From Thermoleophilia bacterium (GTDB lineage: Bacteria > Actinomycetota > Thermoleophilia > Gaiellales > SKUG01), in NCBI GenBank assembly GCA_025964555.1, contig JAOPYQ010000046.1:1-57223 (forward strand): 57,223 bases of DNA, read 5' to 3'. Position numbers and translations under genes: made by a program. Below are positions 19,915 to 28,308 of this stretch, piece by piece. Position 1 is the stretch's first letter, and each line of letters starts with the position of its first letter. Under the pieces are notes generated by a model. The model was not told the origin of the DNA. It searched no databases and was given only the letters and a program-made list of their open reading frames with translations.

Positions 19915-21494
19915 GCCCCGTCCGTACCCGGATCGGCCGGCAACGCGAACGTGAAGGTCGCGCCCCGGCCCGGAGTGCTGTCGACGCGCAGCGATCCGCC
20001 CTGCGCCTCGGCGAGGCGCCGGCTGATGTAGAGCCCGAGCCCGGTACCCGTGGAGTTGTGTCCCAGACGCACGAATCGATCGAAGACGCGATCGCGCGCG
20101 TCGGCCGGGATGCCGGGCCCGTGGTCGATGACGACGGCCTGCACGTCGTTGCCGGCGCGTGCGATGCGGATCTGCACGGGCTCGGGCGAGTCGTGCGCGT
20201 GACGTTCGGCGTTCTCGAGGAGGTTGACGAGCACCTGTCGCGTCCGGACCGAGTCGCCGAGCGCGGGGATCGGACCGTCCGCGTCGCCGTCGAGCTGCAC
20301 CTGCGAGGTGCCGGGCCACGTGCGCACGAGGTCGACGATCTCGGCGCGCAGGTCGAAGGGCTCGCGCTGGCAGTGGACGTTGCCGGACTCGATCTGGCTG
20401 ACCTGGAGCACGTCCTCGATGAGCAGCGACAGTCGCAGCGCCGCGTCCTCGATCTCGCCGACGAAGCGCCGACGATCGGATTCGGGGAGGCGGTCCCATT
20501 CGCTGGTGAGGGTGGTCGCGAAACCGAGCACGATGGACGTGGGCGTGCGCAGCTCGTGCGATGCCGCGGCGACGAACTCGTCGCGCATCGAGTCGAGGCG
20601 ACGCAGCTCGGTGACGTCCTGCACCGTTCCGACCACCCGCAGGCCATCGTCGCCGTCGATCGGCGTGCCGATCACGTGGATGGCGCGAAGCTCGCCATCG
20701 CCGCGTCGGATCGTCGTGTCGAACGAGACGCGCTCCCCTGACGTCAGAGATGCGGCCATCGCCGCGCCGACGCGGTCGCGATCCTCCGGCACGATCGCCT
20801 GCAGGAACGCATGGTTGCCGAGCGGGGTGCCGTCCGGCACCTGGAAGATGCGGTGCAGCTCCGTCGACCATCGCGCGACGTCGGTCGCCGGGTCGAAGTC
20901 GAAGCTGCCGATCTGCGCCAGTCGCTGGGCGTCCTCCAGCTGCCGCTGGAGCGAGCGTCGCGCCCGCAGTGCACGGGTGGCGTCGATGCCCAGGACCGTG
21001 ACGGCCAGACCGGCGACGAGGAACACCGTCGCCTCGACGATGACCGGCGCCGGGTCGTCGGTGCCACCCACAAGTGGCACGGTCAACGCCAGGGCGAAGC
21101 CGGCGAGGGTGACGAGGATCGCGTCGCGCGGCGTGCAGAACGCGGCTGCGACGAGCACGGGCCACAGGAACGCGACGCTCAGCACGTCGATGCCGTCGAG
21201 CTGGGCCACGAACGCCGCGACGAAGACGACGTCGGTGTAGGCCGACACCTGCACCATCCGCGCCGACCCGAACCGCGGGGTCAGCATGGCGATGAGCACG
21301 GCGATCGCGGTTCCGGCGAGCGCGCTCACGCCAGCACGCAGGTACTGCTCCTGCGGATAGGCGAGCCACGTCGCGAACATCGCGATCGCGACGATGAGCG
21401 ATGCGGCAGGGCGCACGCGTGTCACGTAGGAGCGCGTGCGCTGCAGCTGCGTTCGTTCCAGCCGCCCCGCGCCGTCGTCGAAGATTCCGTCCAC
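19911..21494 (-). CDS. Membrane sensor histidine kinase with PAS domain
   Basis: A 527-residue kinase. Five to six hydrophobic segments lie between residues 28 and 170, followed by a PAS domain (about 190-298, SFDFDPATDVARWS). The HisKA helix carries H313 (ASHELRTP), and the ATPase domain has an N box (NLLENAERHA), G1 (DHGPGIP) and G2 (GTGLGLYI). All catalytic boxes look intact. It would sense a membrane or intracellular signal and phosphorylate an unlinked regulator; none is adjacent. The GTG start follows a strong GGAGG (spacing 6). It is translationally coupled to surE. Confidence 0.9.
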
Positions 21495-21532
21495 GGCCGC
21501 CTCCTACCCCGAACCGCCGAGGCCAGTCGGGC

Positions 21533-22282
21533 CTACGCCACGGTGGTCCAGGTGCGTCGGAAGCGAAGCAGGTCGTCGAGGTGGTCGAACGGCACCTCGC
21601 CGTGCTCGGCGAGGGCGCGCACGCGGCGCAGCTCGCGCTCGTCCAGCACGCGCTCGAGCTCGCGCAGCACGGCGTCAGGGTGTTCGTGTCGTTCGCGCTG
21701 GCGCAGCTTCTCCTCGCGCAGCCACTGGTCCCAGCGTCCGGGTGCGACCTCGATCGTCGACTCCTGGCGTGGTGTGCGGTCGAGTCGTTCGCCGATCGCG
21801 TCGCCGATTCGGCGCGCCCACGCCGTCGTGGCGGTGGTGGCCATCGCGAGCAGCGCCGGGCCCCAGAGTGAACTCGGCAGCACGACCAGCGTGGCGAGCG
21901 CGAGTGCGATCAGCGGCGCAGCGCCGGCCTGCAGCGCGACGGCGCCCGCGAGGATCGGCAGCGCGAGCGCCGCCAGCACGCGCATCGCGAACGCGCGACG
22001 GCCGCGGGTGTCGAGCAGCTCCGCGACCGGATCGTGCAGGTCGGGAGCCAGGCGCACGTGGCGCGGCATGGCGTTGCGCCGCAGGACGCGGTCGCGATCC
22101 ACACGCACCGAGATCGGGCGCTCGCAGGCGTGGCAGCGCACGACGTAGTCGCGCAGGTCGGTCCACGGAACGGGTGGCTCCGCGAACGTCGGGCACTCGC
22201 ATGTCGGGCAGGCGTGCGGGCCGCGTGCGATCGCGGCCGCGCGCCGCACGAGGGCGTGCGGGATCGGTTCGGCGATGGGCAT
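21533..22282 (-). CDS. Zinc-ribbon-like membrane protein of unknown function
   Basis: A 249-residue protein. Near its N-terminus it has two Cys pairs, CPTC-x-CP and CHAC (about residues 24-58), which could bind zinc. Two hydrophobic segments follow (about 100-145, with ILAGAVALQAGAAPLIALALATLVVLP), then a charged helical C-terminus rich in Arg/Glu. The ATG at 22282 follows GGAG. No known family was recognised. It lies 38 bp upstream of the histidine kinase start, in the same direction, and could be cotranscribed with it. Confidence 0.6.
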   Translation of the reverse strand: MPIAEPIPHALVRRAAAIARGPHACPTCECPTFAEPPVPWTDLRDYVVRCHACERPISVRVDRDRVLRRNAMPRHVRLAPDLHDPVAELLDTRGRRAFAMRVLAALALPILAGAVALQAGAAPLIALALATLVVLPSSLWGPALLAMATTATTAWARRIGDAIGERLDRTPRQESTIEVAPGRWDQWLREEKLRQRERHEHPDAVLRELERVLDERELRRVRALAEHGEVPFDHLDDLLRFRRTWTTVA

Positions 22283-22346
22283 CGACGACTCCTCGGGGCA
22301 TGTCGGTGGCGAGGCGCGCGGTGCGTCTCGCCGGGGCCCGCAGTGA

Positions 22347-23228
22347 CTACCCGGGGGTCGAAAAAGGAATCGCGATGTCGGGGCGCGCTGCAAGCTCGCG
22401 CAGGGCTGCGGCTCGCACGCCGCTCCAGCCAGGCGGGATCGGCAGGCCGGGGACGGGTTCCCACGTCACGTCGACCAGGCACAGGCCCTGCGGCGGTGCG
22501 GTCTGGAACGCCTCGCTGCGCGGTGCTCCGGCCAGCATCGCGGCGAACTCCTCGACGGTGCAGTCACCGCGGCCGACCGCGAGCATCGTGCCCACGAGCA
22601 CCCGCACCATGTGGCGCAGGAACGCATTGGCACGTACCTCGTAGACGAGCTCGTCCCCGCGCTCGATCCAGCGGCTGGTGACGATCGTGCGGTCGAAGTA
22701 GACGTGCGCGGTCCGGCTCGGGGTGAATGCCGTGAAGCGGTGCTGTCCTTCGATGGTGGCAGCGACGCGGTCGAGCGCGTCGCGATCGAGGGGGCGTGGG
22801 TGGTGCAGCACGTGGCGATGTCGCAGCGGGCTCGGCTCGCGACGGGGCAGCAGTCGATATTCGTATGCGCGCGAGGTCGCGTCGCGGCGTGCGTCGAATC
22901 CGTCGGGGGCGGGCGCCGCCGCGATGATCGCGAGCTCGTGGCGGACGTTGCCCGACAGTGCGCGGGCGAGCCGCTCGGGCGCGACCGTGCCGCGGTATCG
23001 CGCGTCGACGAACTGTGCGGAGGCGTGGACGCCGGCATCGGTGCGCCCGGCGCAGCGCAGCTGGACGTCCGTGCAGTGCAGCTTCGCGAACGCGTCGAGC
23101 AGCTCGCCTTCGATGGTCGCGAGGCCGTCGGGCTGGCGCGTCCATCCATGGAAGGGCGTGCCGTCGTACTCCACGCGCAGGTAGGCGTGGTGCAGCGGGA
23201 GTGGTGCGTGGCGTGGCGAGCGTGACAT
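22347..23228 (-). CDS. truA: tRNA pseudouridine synthase A
   Basis: A 293-residue enzyme making pseudouridine at positions 38-40 of tRNAs. Catalytic D64 lies in GRTDAGVHA, and the motifs YDGTPFHGWTRQP, RAYEYRL and FLRHMVR are characteristic. The last about 25 residues extend past the usual end. The start lies 6 nt after the stop of the ECF transporter gene. The ecfA-ecfA/T-truA order mirrors the well-known arrangement of these genes in Firmicutes. Confidence 0.95.
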   Translation of the reverse strand: MSRSPRHAPLPLHHAYLRVEYDGTPFHGWTRQPDGLATIEGELLDAFAKLHCTDVQLRCAGRTDAGVHASAQFVDARYRGTVAPERLARALSGNVRHELAIIAAAPAPDGFDARRDATSRAYEYRLLPRREPSPLRHRHVLHHPRPLDRDALDRVAATIEGQHRFTAFTPSRTAHVYFDRTIVTSRWIERGDELVYEVRANAFLRHMVRVLVGTMLAVGRGDCTVEEFAAMLAGAPRSEAFQTAPPQGLCLVDVTWEPVPGLPIPPGWSGVRAAALRELAARPDIAIPFSTPG

Positions 23229-23234
23229 CGGCGT

Positions 23235-24935
23235 TCACGCCAAGCGTGTCATGACGACGAGCGCCACGGCAACGACGAGGACGACCGTGTCGCGTGCAGG
23301 CGTGCGTCGAGGGCGCCAGTCCGGTGGGTTCACGTCCGGGTCGACGCCGCGCACGGCAAGCGCGTCGGCGAGCAGGTGCGCGCGGCGGAAGGCGGCGACG
23401 AACAGCGGGGCGACGAGGGTGGCATCGGCGCGCAGTCGCTCCACGAGGCGGGCATCCCCGCGGCGGATGCCGCGTGCTCGCTGGGCGAGCCGCAGCCGTT
23501 CGAGCTCGTCCGCGAACGCGGGCACGAGCCCGAGTCCGGTCGCGACCACGAAGGCGATCGATCCCACCGGGACGCGCAGCAGCCGCAGCGGCGCGAGGCC
23601 GTGACGCAGCGCGGTGGCCATGTCGCCGATCGCCGTGGTCGCGGACAGCGCGAGGGTCGCCAACACGACGGCCGCGGCCTGCAGCGCGCGCAGGAGCGGG
23701 GCCGCTGCGGGGTGCGTCGTGTCGATTCCGGGCGCGACGGCGACCTCGTGCTCGCCGCCTAAGAGCAGCTGCAGGGCGACGAGCAGCACCAGCAGCGCGA
23801 GGAGCGGGCGCACGGCCAGTCGGACGCGTGCGCGGGCGATCCGCGCGAGCGCGACGACGACCCCGGTCGCGACCGTGACGAGCGCCGCGGCCAGCAGTGA
23901 CTGGGCGAGCAGCGCGGCGGCGACCGTCACCGCACACGCGAGCACGCGCACGCGAGCATCGACGAGCCGCGGCAGGGGCGGCAGGGGCGGCAGGGGCTGC
24001 AGTGCACCAGTTGCACCAGTGGCGTGCACGTCGTGAGCCGTCGCGCGGCGCACGGGCGGGGTGGGGTTCGCATGCGGTGCAGCAGCGCCGTTCGGTGCAG
24101 CAGCGTCGCTCGGCGCAGGTTGGGTCGTACGCTCGGGGTGCGCGGCGAGCAGGTCGCCAAGCGCGTGGACCGCGTCGACTGCGCGCACGATGCCGGCGGG
24201 CGGCGTGGTGCCGCGCGCAGCGGCGACGGCGTGGAGCACCTCGATCTCGGGCGATGTCGCCAGGCCGAGCGACGCCGCCCGAGCTGGATCGCCGAGTACC
24301 GGCGGCGTGCCGCCGTCCCAGACGACGCGCCCGTCGCGCAGCACCACCAGTCGCGTCGCCAGCGACGCCGCTTCATCGGGATCGTGTGTGATGAGCACGA
24401 TCGTGCGGCCCGCCGCGTGCAGCCTGCGCAGCACGTCGTGCAGCACGTGGCGCGCGGCGCGGTCGAGCCCCGCTCCGGGCTCGTCGAGCACGAGCACCCG
24501 AGGGTCGGCCGCAAGGACCGCAGCGATCGCGACCCGTCGCTGCTCACCGCCGCTCAGCGCGAGCGGATCGCGCCCGGCGATGTCGGCGGGCAGGTCGAGC
24601 GATGCGAGCAGCTCGACGGCTCGACGCTCGGCATGGGCGCGCGGCTCGCCGCGGGCGATCGCGGCGAGCGCGACCTCCTCGAGCACCGTCTCCGCGAGCA
24701 AGGTCGATTCAGGTCGCTGCAGCACGAGCCGTGCGAGACCAGCCGCCTCGCCTCCGACGGCGCCCGCATCGAGCTCCACGAGGCCGCAGAGTGCCAGCGC
24801 AAGCGTGCTCTTGCCGGCGCCGGTGCCGCCCATGATGGCGACGAGCTCGCCGTGCGCGATGTCGAGGTCCACCCCGTCCAGTGCGCGCAACCCCGAGCGA
24901 TCGACGACCAGTCCTCGCGCTGCGAGCTCAGCCAC
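23235..24935 (-). CDS. ECF transporter fusion: ATPase (EcfA) joined to transmembrane EcfT
   Basis: One 566-residue frame joins two subunits that are normally separate. Residues 1-265 are an ABC ATPase: Walker A GGTGAGKST (36-44), signature LSGGEQ (127-132), Walker B VLVLDEP (147-153) and H-switch H184 (ITHDPDE). A Pro/Ala-rich linker spans about 266-322. Residues 323-566 are an EcfT protein with hydrophobic segments and both coupling motifs, QRARG and AVRG. With the upstream ATPase it would energise vitamin or metal-ion uptake together with a substrate-binding S protein encoded elsewhere. The GTG start at 24935 overlaps the preceding gene by 8 nt and follows GGAG. Confidence 0.85.
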   Translation of the reverse strand: MAELAARGLVVDRSGLRALDGVDLDIAHGELVAIMGGTGAGKSTLALALCGLVELDAGAVGGEAAGLARLVLQRPESTLLAETVLEEVALAAIARGEPRAHAERRAVELLASLDLPADIAGRDPLALSGGEQRRVAIAAVLAADPRVLVLDEPGAGLDRAARHVLHDVLRRLHAAGRTIVLITHDPDEAASLATRLVVLRDGRVVWDGGTPPVLGDPARAASLGLATSPEIEVLHAVAAARGTTPPAGIVRAVDAVHALGDLLAAHPERTTQPAPSDAAAPNGAAAPHANPTPPVRRATAHDVHATGATGALQPLPPLPPLPRLVDARVRVLACAVTVAAALLAQSLLAAALVTVATGVVVALARIARARVRLAVRPLLALLVLLVALQLLLGGEHEVAVAPGIDTTHPAAAPLLRALQAAAVVLATLALSATTAIGDMATALRHGLAPLRLLRVPVGSIAFVVATGLGLVPAFADELERLRLAQRARGIRRGDARLVERLRADATLVAPLFVAAFRRAHLLADALAVRGVDPDVNPPDWRPRRTPARDTVVLVVAVALVVMTRLA

Positions 24936-25731
24936 TGACCGCTCCGTCGGACAGGGTCGCGATGACCTCGTCGAGCGTCGCTGCGCGTGCTCCCCCAGCG
25001 ACCGACACGCCCCGAGCCGCGAGCGCGTGGGCGATGCGAGCGGCAGCAGGCAGGTCGAGGTCCCAGGTCGCGGCGATGGTCGGATCCGCCAGCCACGCGT
25101 CGGTCGAGCCGTGCCAGACCAGCGCACCCGCATCGAGCACGACGACGCGATCACACGCGGCGACCTCGTCGGGCTCCTGCGTGATCCAGGCCACCGCCCG
25201 CGAGCCGGCGAGCGATCGGATTCGCGCAGCGAACGCCCGCCGCGAGGGCTCGTCGAGCAGGGCCGTGGGCTCGTCGAGCACGAGCACCTCGACGTCGCAG
25301 GCGGCGATCGCCGCGGTCGCGACACGCTGCTGCTGCCCGCCGCTCAAGGTTGCCGGCTCGCGCGCCCACACCTGCTCCAGGTGCTGCAGGCGCGCATTCG
25401 ATTCGGCGATGGACGCCACCTGGGGCGCTGCAACGCCGGCATGCTGCGGGCCGAGCGCCAGCTCGTCGGCGACGGTGACCGCCACGAGCTGCGCAGCCGG
25501 ATCCTGCAGCACGAGCCCGACTCGAGGTCCACGGTGCGCCGGTCCGGAGATCGTCCCCGACTCCAGCTGGACGAGCCCTGCCAGCGCGCGGGCGAGCGTG
25601 GACTTGCCGCTCCCGTTGGCACCCACGATCGCCACGAGCTCGCCGGCCGCGAGGTCGAGCGACACGCGGTCGAGGACCGGTGGCAGCGACGGGTGATGTC
25701 GCACGACGAGCTCGATCGCGCGCAAGAGCAT
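24928..25731 (-). CDS. ECF transporter ATPase with altered H-loop
   Basis: A 267-residue ABC ATPase paired with the downstream fusion. Walker A GANGSGKST (37-45), Q-loop VLQDP, signature LSGGQQ (129-134) and Walker B VLVLDEP with E154 are intact. The switch histidine is replaced by Gln (Q185 in WITQEPDE), so this site may hydrolyse ATP poorly. The start MLLRAIEL is inferred from the fold; no good ribosome-binding site is seen and an in-frame GTG at 25809 exists. No S component lies nearby, as in group II ECF modules. Confidence 0.82.
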   Translation of the reverse strand: MLLRAIELVVRHHPSLPPVLDRVSLDLAAGELVAIVGANGSGKSTLARALAGLVQLESGTISGPAHRGPRVGLVLQDPAAQLVAVTVADELALGPQHAGVAAPQVASIAESNARLQHLEQVWAREPATLSGGQQQRVATAAIAACDVEVLVLDEPTALLDEPSRRAFAARIRSLAGSRAVAWITQEPDEVAACDRVVVLDAGALVWHGSTDAWLADPTIAATWDLDLPAAARIAHALAARGVSVAGGARAATLDEVIATLSDGAVSG

Positions 25732-25802
25732 GACCGGTGTGTGCCCCCTCGGGGTGCGTGACGATGCCGCCACGGTGTGTATTGGTCGAATCGCAAAAAG
25801 AC

Positions 25803-25833
25803 TAGGCACATACGCGATCCGATGCTACGTTGG
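25803..25833 (+). promoter_or_regulatory. Promoter resembling the flagellar signature (weaker)
   Basis: TAGGCA-N17-TACGTT-GG ends 7 nt before the ATG at 25841. The -10 part TACGTTGG is identical to those before fliM and fliP, but the preceding GTCG is replaced by ATGC. It would give an almost leaderless mRNA. Confidence 0.4.
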
Positions 25834-25840
25834 ATCCATC

Positions 25841-26806
25841 ATGACGTCCTACGCCCCCTCCCCCCATGACCCGTCCGATCCCTCGATGCGCGTTCGCGTG
25901 AAGTGGGACAACGTGATGATCGTGCTGATCGGCGTCGTCGCCGCGACGTTCGCGGTCGTCGGCATCCTCATGTTCTCGAACCCGACCGCGAAGCCGAAGG
26001 CCGAGCAGGAGCCGTCGAACGGCACCGCGACCCAGGTCGATCCGTCGACCTCGGCGACCGACGAGACCGCTCCCGGCGCCCTCTCGCTCGACGACGCGGT
26101 GAGCGTGGTCGAGGAAGTTCGCTCACTCATGACGGAAGGTCGATGGGACGAGGCGACCGACCGCCTGGAACTCATCCCCGCAGACCTGCGAGACGCCTCG
26201 GGTGCGACCGTGGCGCAGCAGGAGCTCGAGGATCGTCGAGCCACCCATGACCAGCTCCGGGCCCAGCTCGAGGCTGCAGTGCACGCGCGCAACTGGACGG
26301 GCGCACAGTCGCTGCTGGCACAGCTCTCGGAGCTCGCGCCGCTGGACGCCGACCTGACGGCGACCCAGGAACTCGTCGACACGGCACTGGCGCCGAAGGC
26401 GAAGGCGACGGCGAAGGCTCCGGCCACGGCATCGACCGACACGGCCGACGCGGCGGAAGCGACCACGGCGGGTGGCGGCGCGGCGTCCAAGGACACGACG
26501 ACGACCGCGACCAGGCCGGCCGCGACGACCAAGCCCGCGGCGACCACGAAGCCCGCGGCGACGACGGAGCCTGCGACCGGTGCGACGAAGCCCGCGACCG
26601 GCGGCGCGCGACCGGCCGTGACCGGCGGCGGCGCAACGACTGGCGGCAGCGCGGGCGCGGCCACGGGCGGAGCGGCGTCCAACGCCGCGAACGTCGCGGC
26701 TGGCAGCGGCTCCGCCGCGTCGCTCGGCGAACTGGGAATCAACCTCACGCCGCAGCAGGAAGCCGAGCTCGAGGCAGCCCTCGACCAAGCGATGTCAGGG
26801 CTCTAG
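25841..26806 (+). CDS. Single-pass membrane protein with Ala/Thr-rich linker
   Basis: A 321-residue protein: a short cytoplasmic N-terminus, one membrane segment (about 24-46, VMIVLIGVVAATFAVVGILMF), a helical region (about 84-185, possibly TPR-like: VEEVRSLMTEGRWDEATDRLE and VHARNWTGAQSLLAQL), then a repetitive Ala/Thr/Lys/Pro/Gly-rich stretch (about 190-290, PAATTKPAATTKPAATTEP) and a short helical end. No known family was recognised. It is divergent from the ECF operon. Its promoter shares the -10 element of flagellar promoters, so co-regulation with motility is possible but unproven. Confidence 0.6.
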   Translation: MTSYAPSPHDPSDPSMRVRVKWDNVMIVLIGVVAATFAVVGILMFSNPTAKPKAEQEPSNGTATQVDPSTSATDETAPGALSLDDAVSVVEEVRSLMTEGRWDEATDRLELIPADLRDASGATVAQQELEDRRATHDQLRAQLEAAVHARNWTGAQSLLAQLSELAPLDADLTATQELVDTALAPKAKATAKAPATASTDTADAAEATTAGGGAASKDTTTTATRPAATTKPAATTKPAATTEPATGATKPATGGARPAVTGGGATTGGSAGAATGGAASNAANVAAGSGSAASLGELGINLTPQQEAELEAALDQAMSGL

Positions 26807-26836
26807 GCAGCCGCCGATCAGCGGTCGGAACACAGC

Positions 26837-26868
26837 TCGGGGCCGACGCGCGAACGCGTCGACCCCGA
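26837..26868. terminator. Bidirectional hairpin between convergent genes
   Basis: TCGGGG-CC-GACGCG (26837-26850) pairs with CGCGTC-GA-CCCCGA (26855-26868) around a CGAA loop, leaving one small internal bulge. It sits between the stops of the membrane-protein gene and the dcrB-like gene. Confidence 0.6.
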
Positions 26869-26908
26869 ACCGAACTGCTGGCGCGACCGGGCCGATGGGG
26901 CCCTGGTG

Positions 26909-27328
26909 TTACGCCTGATCGAGTGCGAGGCCGCCGAGGAGCTGGCGGAACTGCATCTCGAAGCGCTCGAACTGCGTCGAGGGAGTCGTTGCCGTGGCGG
27001 TGTAGCCGCGGCCCTCCTCGGCGTAGTAGAGCTGGATCTGCGTGACCGCGACGCCGTCCGGCGGGGTCCACTCGAAGCGGCGGATGTAGCCGTTCTTGCC
27101 ACCGAGCATTCGAGCGGGCTCGAACGCGAACTCGCGGTAGCCCGGGAACTCCTTGCGCAGCAGGTCACCCTGCACCTGCGCGTACTGGTTCGTGTCGATG
27201 GTCGGATCGAGCGGCTCGCTCGATGCGATCACGTTCGCCTGGCCGTCGGGCGCGAGCAGCGTGATCGACTCCTTGGCGAACCAGCCTTCCGGCAGCGGGG
27301 CCGTGAGCTGGGGCTTGAACCTCTGCAT
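26909..27328 (-). CDS. DcrB/DUF1795-fold protein (copy 1)
   Basis: A 139-residue protein of the DcrB fold, recognised from the pattern LPEGWFAKESITLLAPDG...ASSEPLD near the N-terminus and FERFEMQFRQLLGG at the end. There is no signal peptide. In proteobacteria, members act as periplasmic proteins or as chaperones loading type VI effectors; no such system is visible here, so the role is unknown. A strong AGGAGGAG ribosome-binding site precedes the ATG. A second, diverged copy lies at 30281-30706. Confidence 0.6.
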   Translation of the reverse strand: MQRFKPQLTAPLPEGWFAKESITLLAPDGQANVIASSEPLDPTIDTNQYAQVQGDLLRKEFPGYREFAFEPARMLGGKNGYIRRFEWTPPDGVAVTQIQLYYAEEGRGYTATATTPSTQFERFEMQFRQLLGGLALDQA

Positions 27329-27447
27329 GTGTGTCTCCTCCTGGGCGTCAACGGGACCCGTCGTCCGGGTCTCCGGCCGCCCGCGTCATTCGCGGGCACC
27401 ATACCCCGCCCGTCGGCGTATGGAAACCGTCCCGCCGTTCAGGGGGG

Positions 27448-28182
27448 TCAGCGCAGCTCGGCGGCGTGCCACCGAACCAGCGCGGCGGTGAGCGCGGCGG
27501 CGACGCGCTCCTGCTCGGCGGGCGACGTGAGCAGTCGCGCGTCGACGGCGTTGCGCATGTTGCCGTGCTCGACCATGACCTTGGGCACGTCGCTCAACGT
27601 CAGTCCGCCGAGGTCGGTGCGCACGTCGATCCCGTCTCGTCCCGCGTAGGTGCTCGGCGGGATCCCACCGCGCAGCGCGCGGAGGCCGTCACGCACCTGG
27701 GTCGCCAGGGCGAGTGACCGGGTGCTGATGTCGCCCGTGTAGCCGCGCACGAAGCCGGGGCGGATCACGTGGAAGCCGCGGGCGCCGGGGGGCGCTCCGT
27801 CGGCATGCAGGCTGATCGAGACGTTCGCGCGATTGCCAAGGTCGGCTCGCGTCGTGACGCACGGACCCCAGGTCGGGGCCCCGTTCGCGCGCGTGAAGGT
27901 GACCGTCGCTCCCTGCGCGCGGAGCCGGCGGCCCAGGCGCGTCGCGAGCTGGCCGGTGAAACGCCACTCCGGAACGCCGGCGTTCGTGGAGGTGCCGGCC
28001 GTGTCGCATGCCTTGCGGATCGGGCCACGCTCCACGATGCGGTTGATCTGGCTGGCGTGGGCGGCGTTGCCGGGGTTGTGGCCGGGGTCGACGTTCACCA
28101 CGACGCCCGTGAGCGCTGGCGTGGGCGCGCCGGTGGCGGCGACGAGCGAGGCGGCGAGTGCGGCTGTGGCGGCGCTGAGCAT
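27448..28182 (-). CDS. N-acetylmuramoyl-L-alanine amidase
   Basis: A 244-residue secreted amidase_3 enzyme that cuts between MurNAc and the stem peptide. A signal-like start (1-18) is followed by zinc ligands H35 (VDPGHNPG), E72 (PEWRF) and H126 (SLHADG), and catalytic E205 (MVEHGNMRN). No wall-binding repeat is present. TAGCCT 7 nt before the ATG suggests a leaderless transcript. The dcrB-like gene follows 119 nt downstream in the same direction. Confidence 0.9.
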   Translation of the reverse strand: MLSAATAALAASLVAATGAPTPALTGVVVNVDPGHNPGNAAHASQINRIVERGPIRKACDTAGTSTNAGVPEWRFTGQLATRLGRRLRAQGATVTFTRANGAPTWGPCVTTRADLGNRANVSISLHADGAPPGARGFHVIRPGFVRGYTGDISTRSLALATQVRDGLRALRGGIPPSTYAGRDGIDVRTDLGGLTLSDVPKVMVEHGNMRNAVDARLLTSPAEQERVAAALTAALVRWHAAELR

Positions 28183-28189
28183 GTCGTGC

Positions 28190-28195
28190 AGGCTA
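28190..28195 (-). promoter_or_regulatory. -10 hexamer of amidase gene (leaderless)
   Basis: TAGCCT on the minus strand lies 7 nt before the ATG, with no Shine-Dalgarno sequence. Confidence 0.35.
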
Positions 28196-28308
28196 GCGCA
28201 CGTTCTGCCTGACCCTGCGGCGAAACGACCGCCCGTTCGCCGTCGACAAGCAGGTGGACACGCGGCGCGGGACACGCCACGACTGCCAGGGCACGGCGAG
28301 GGACGAAC

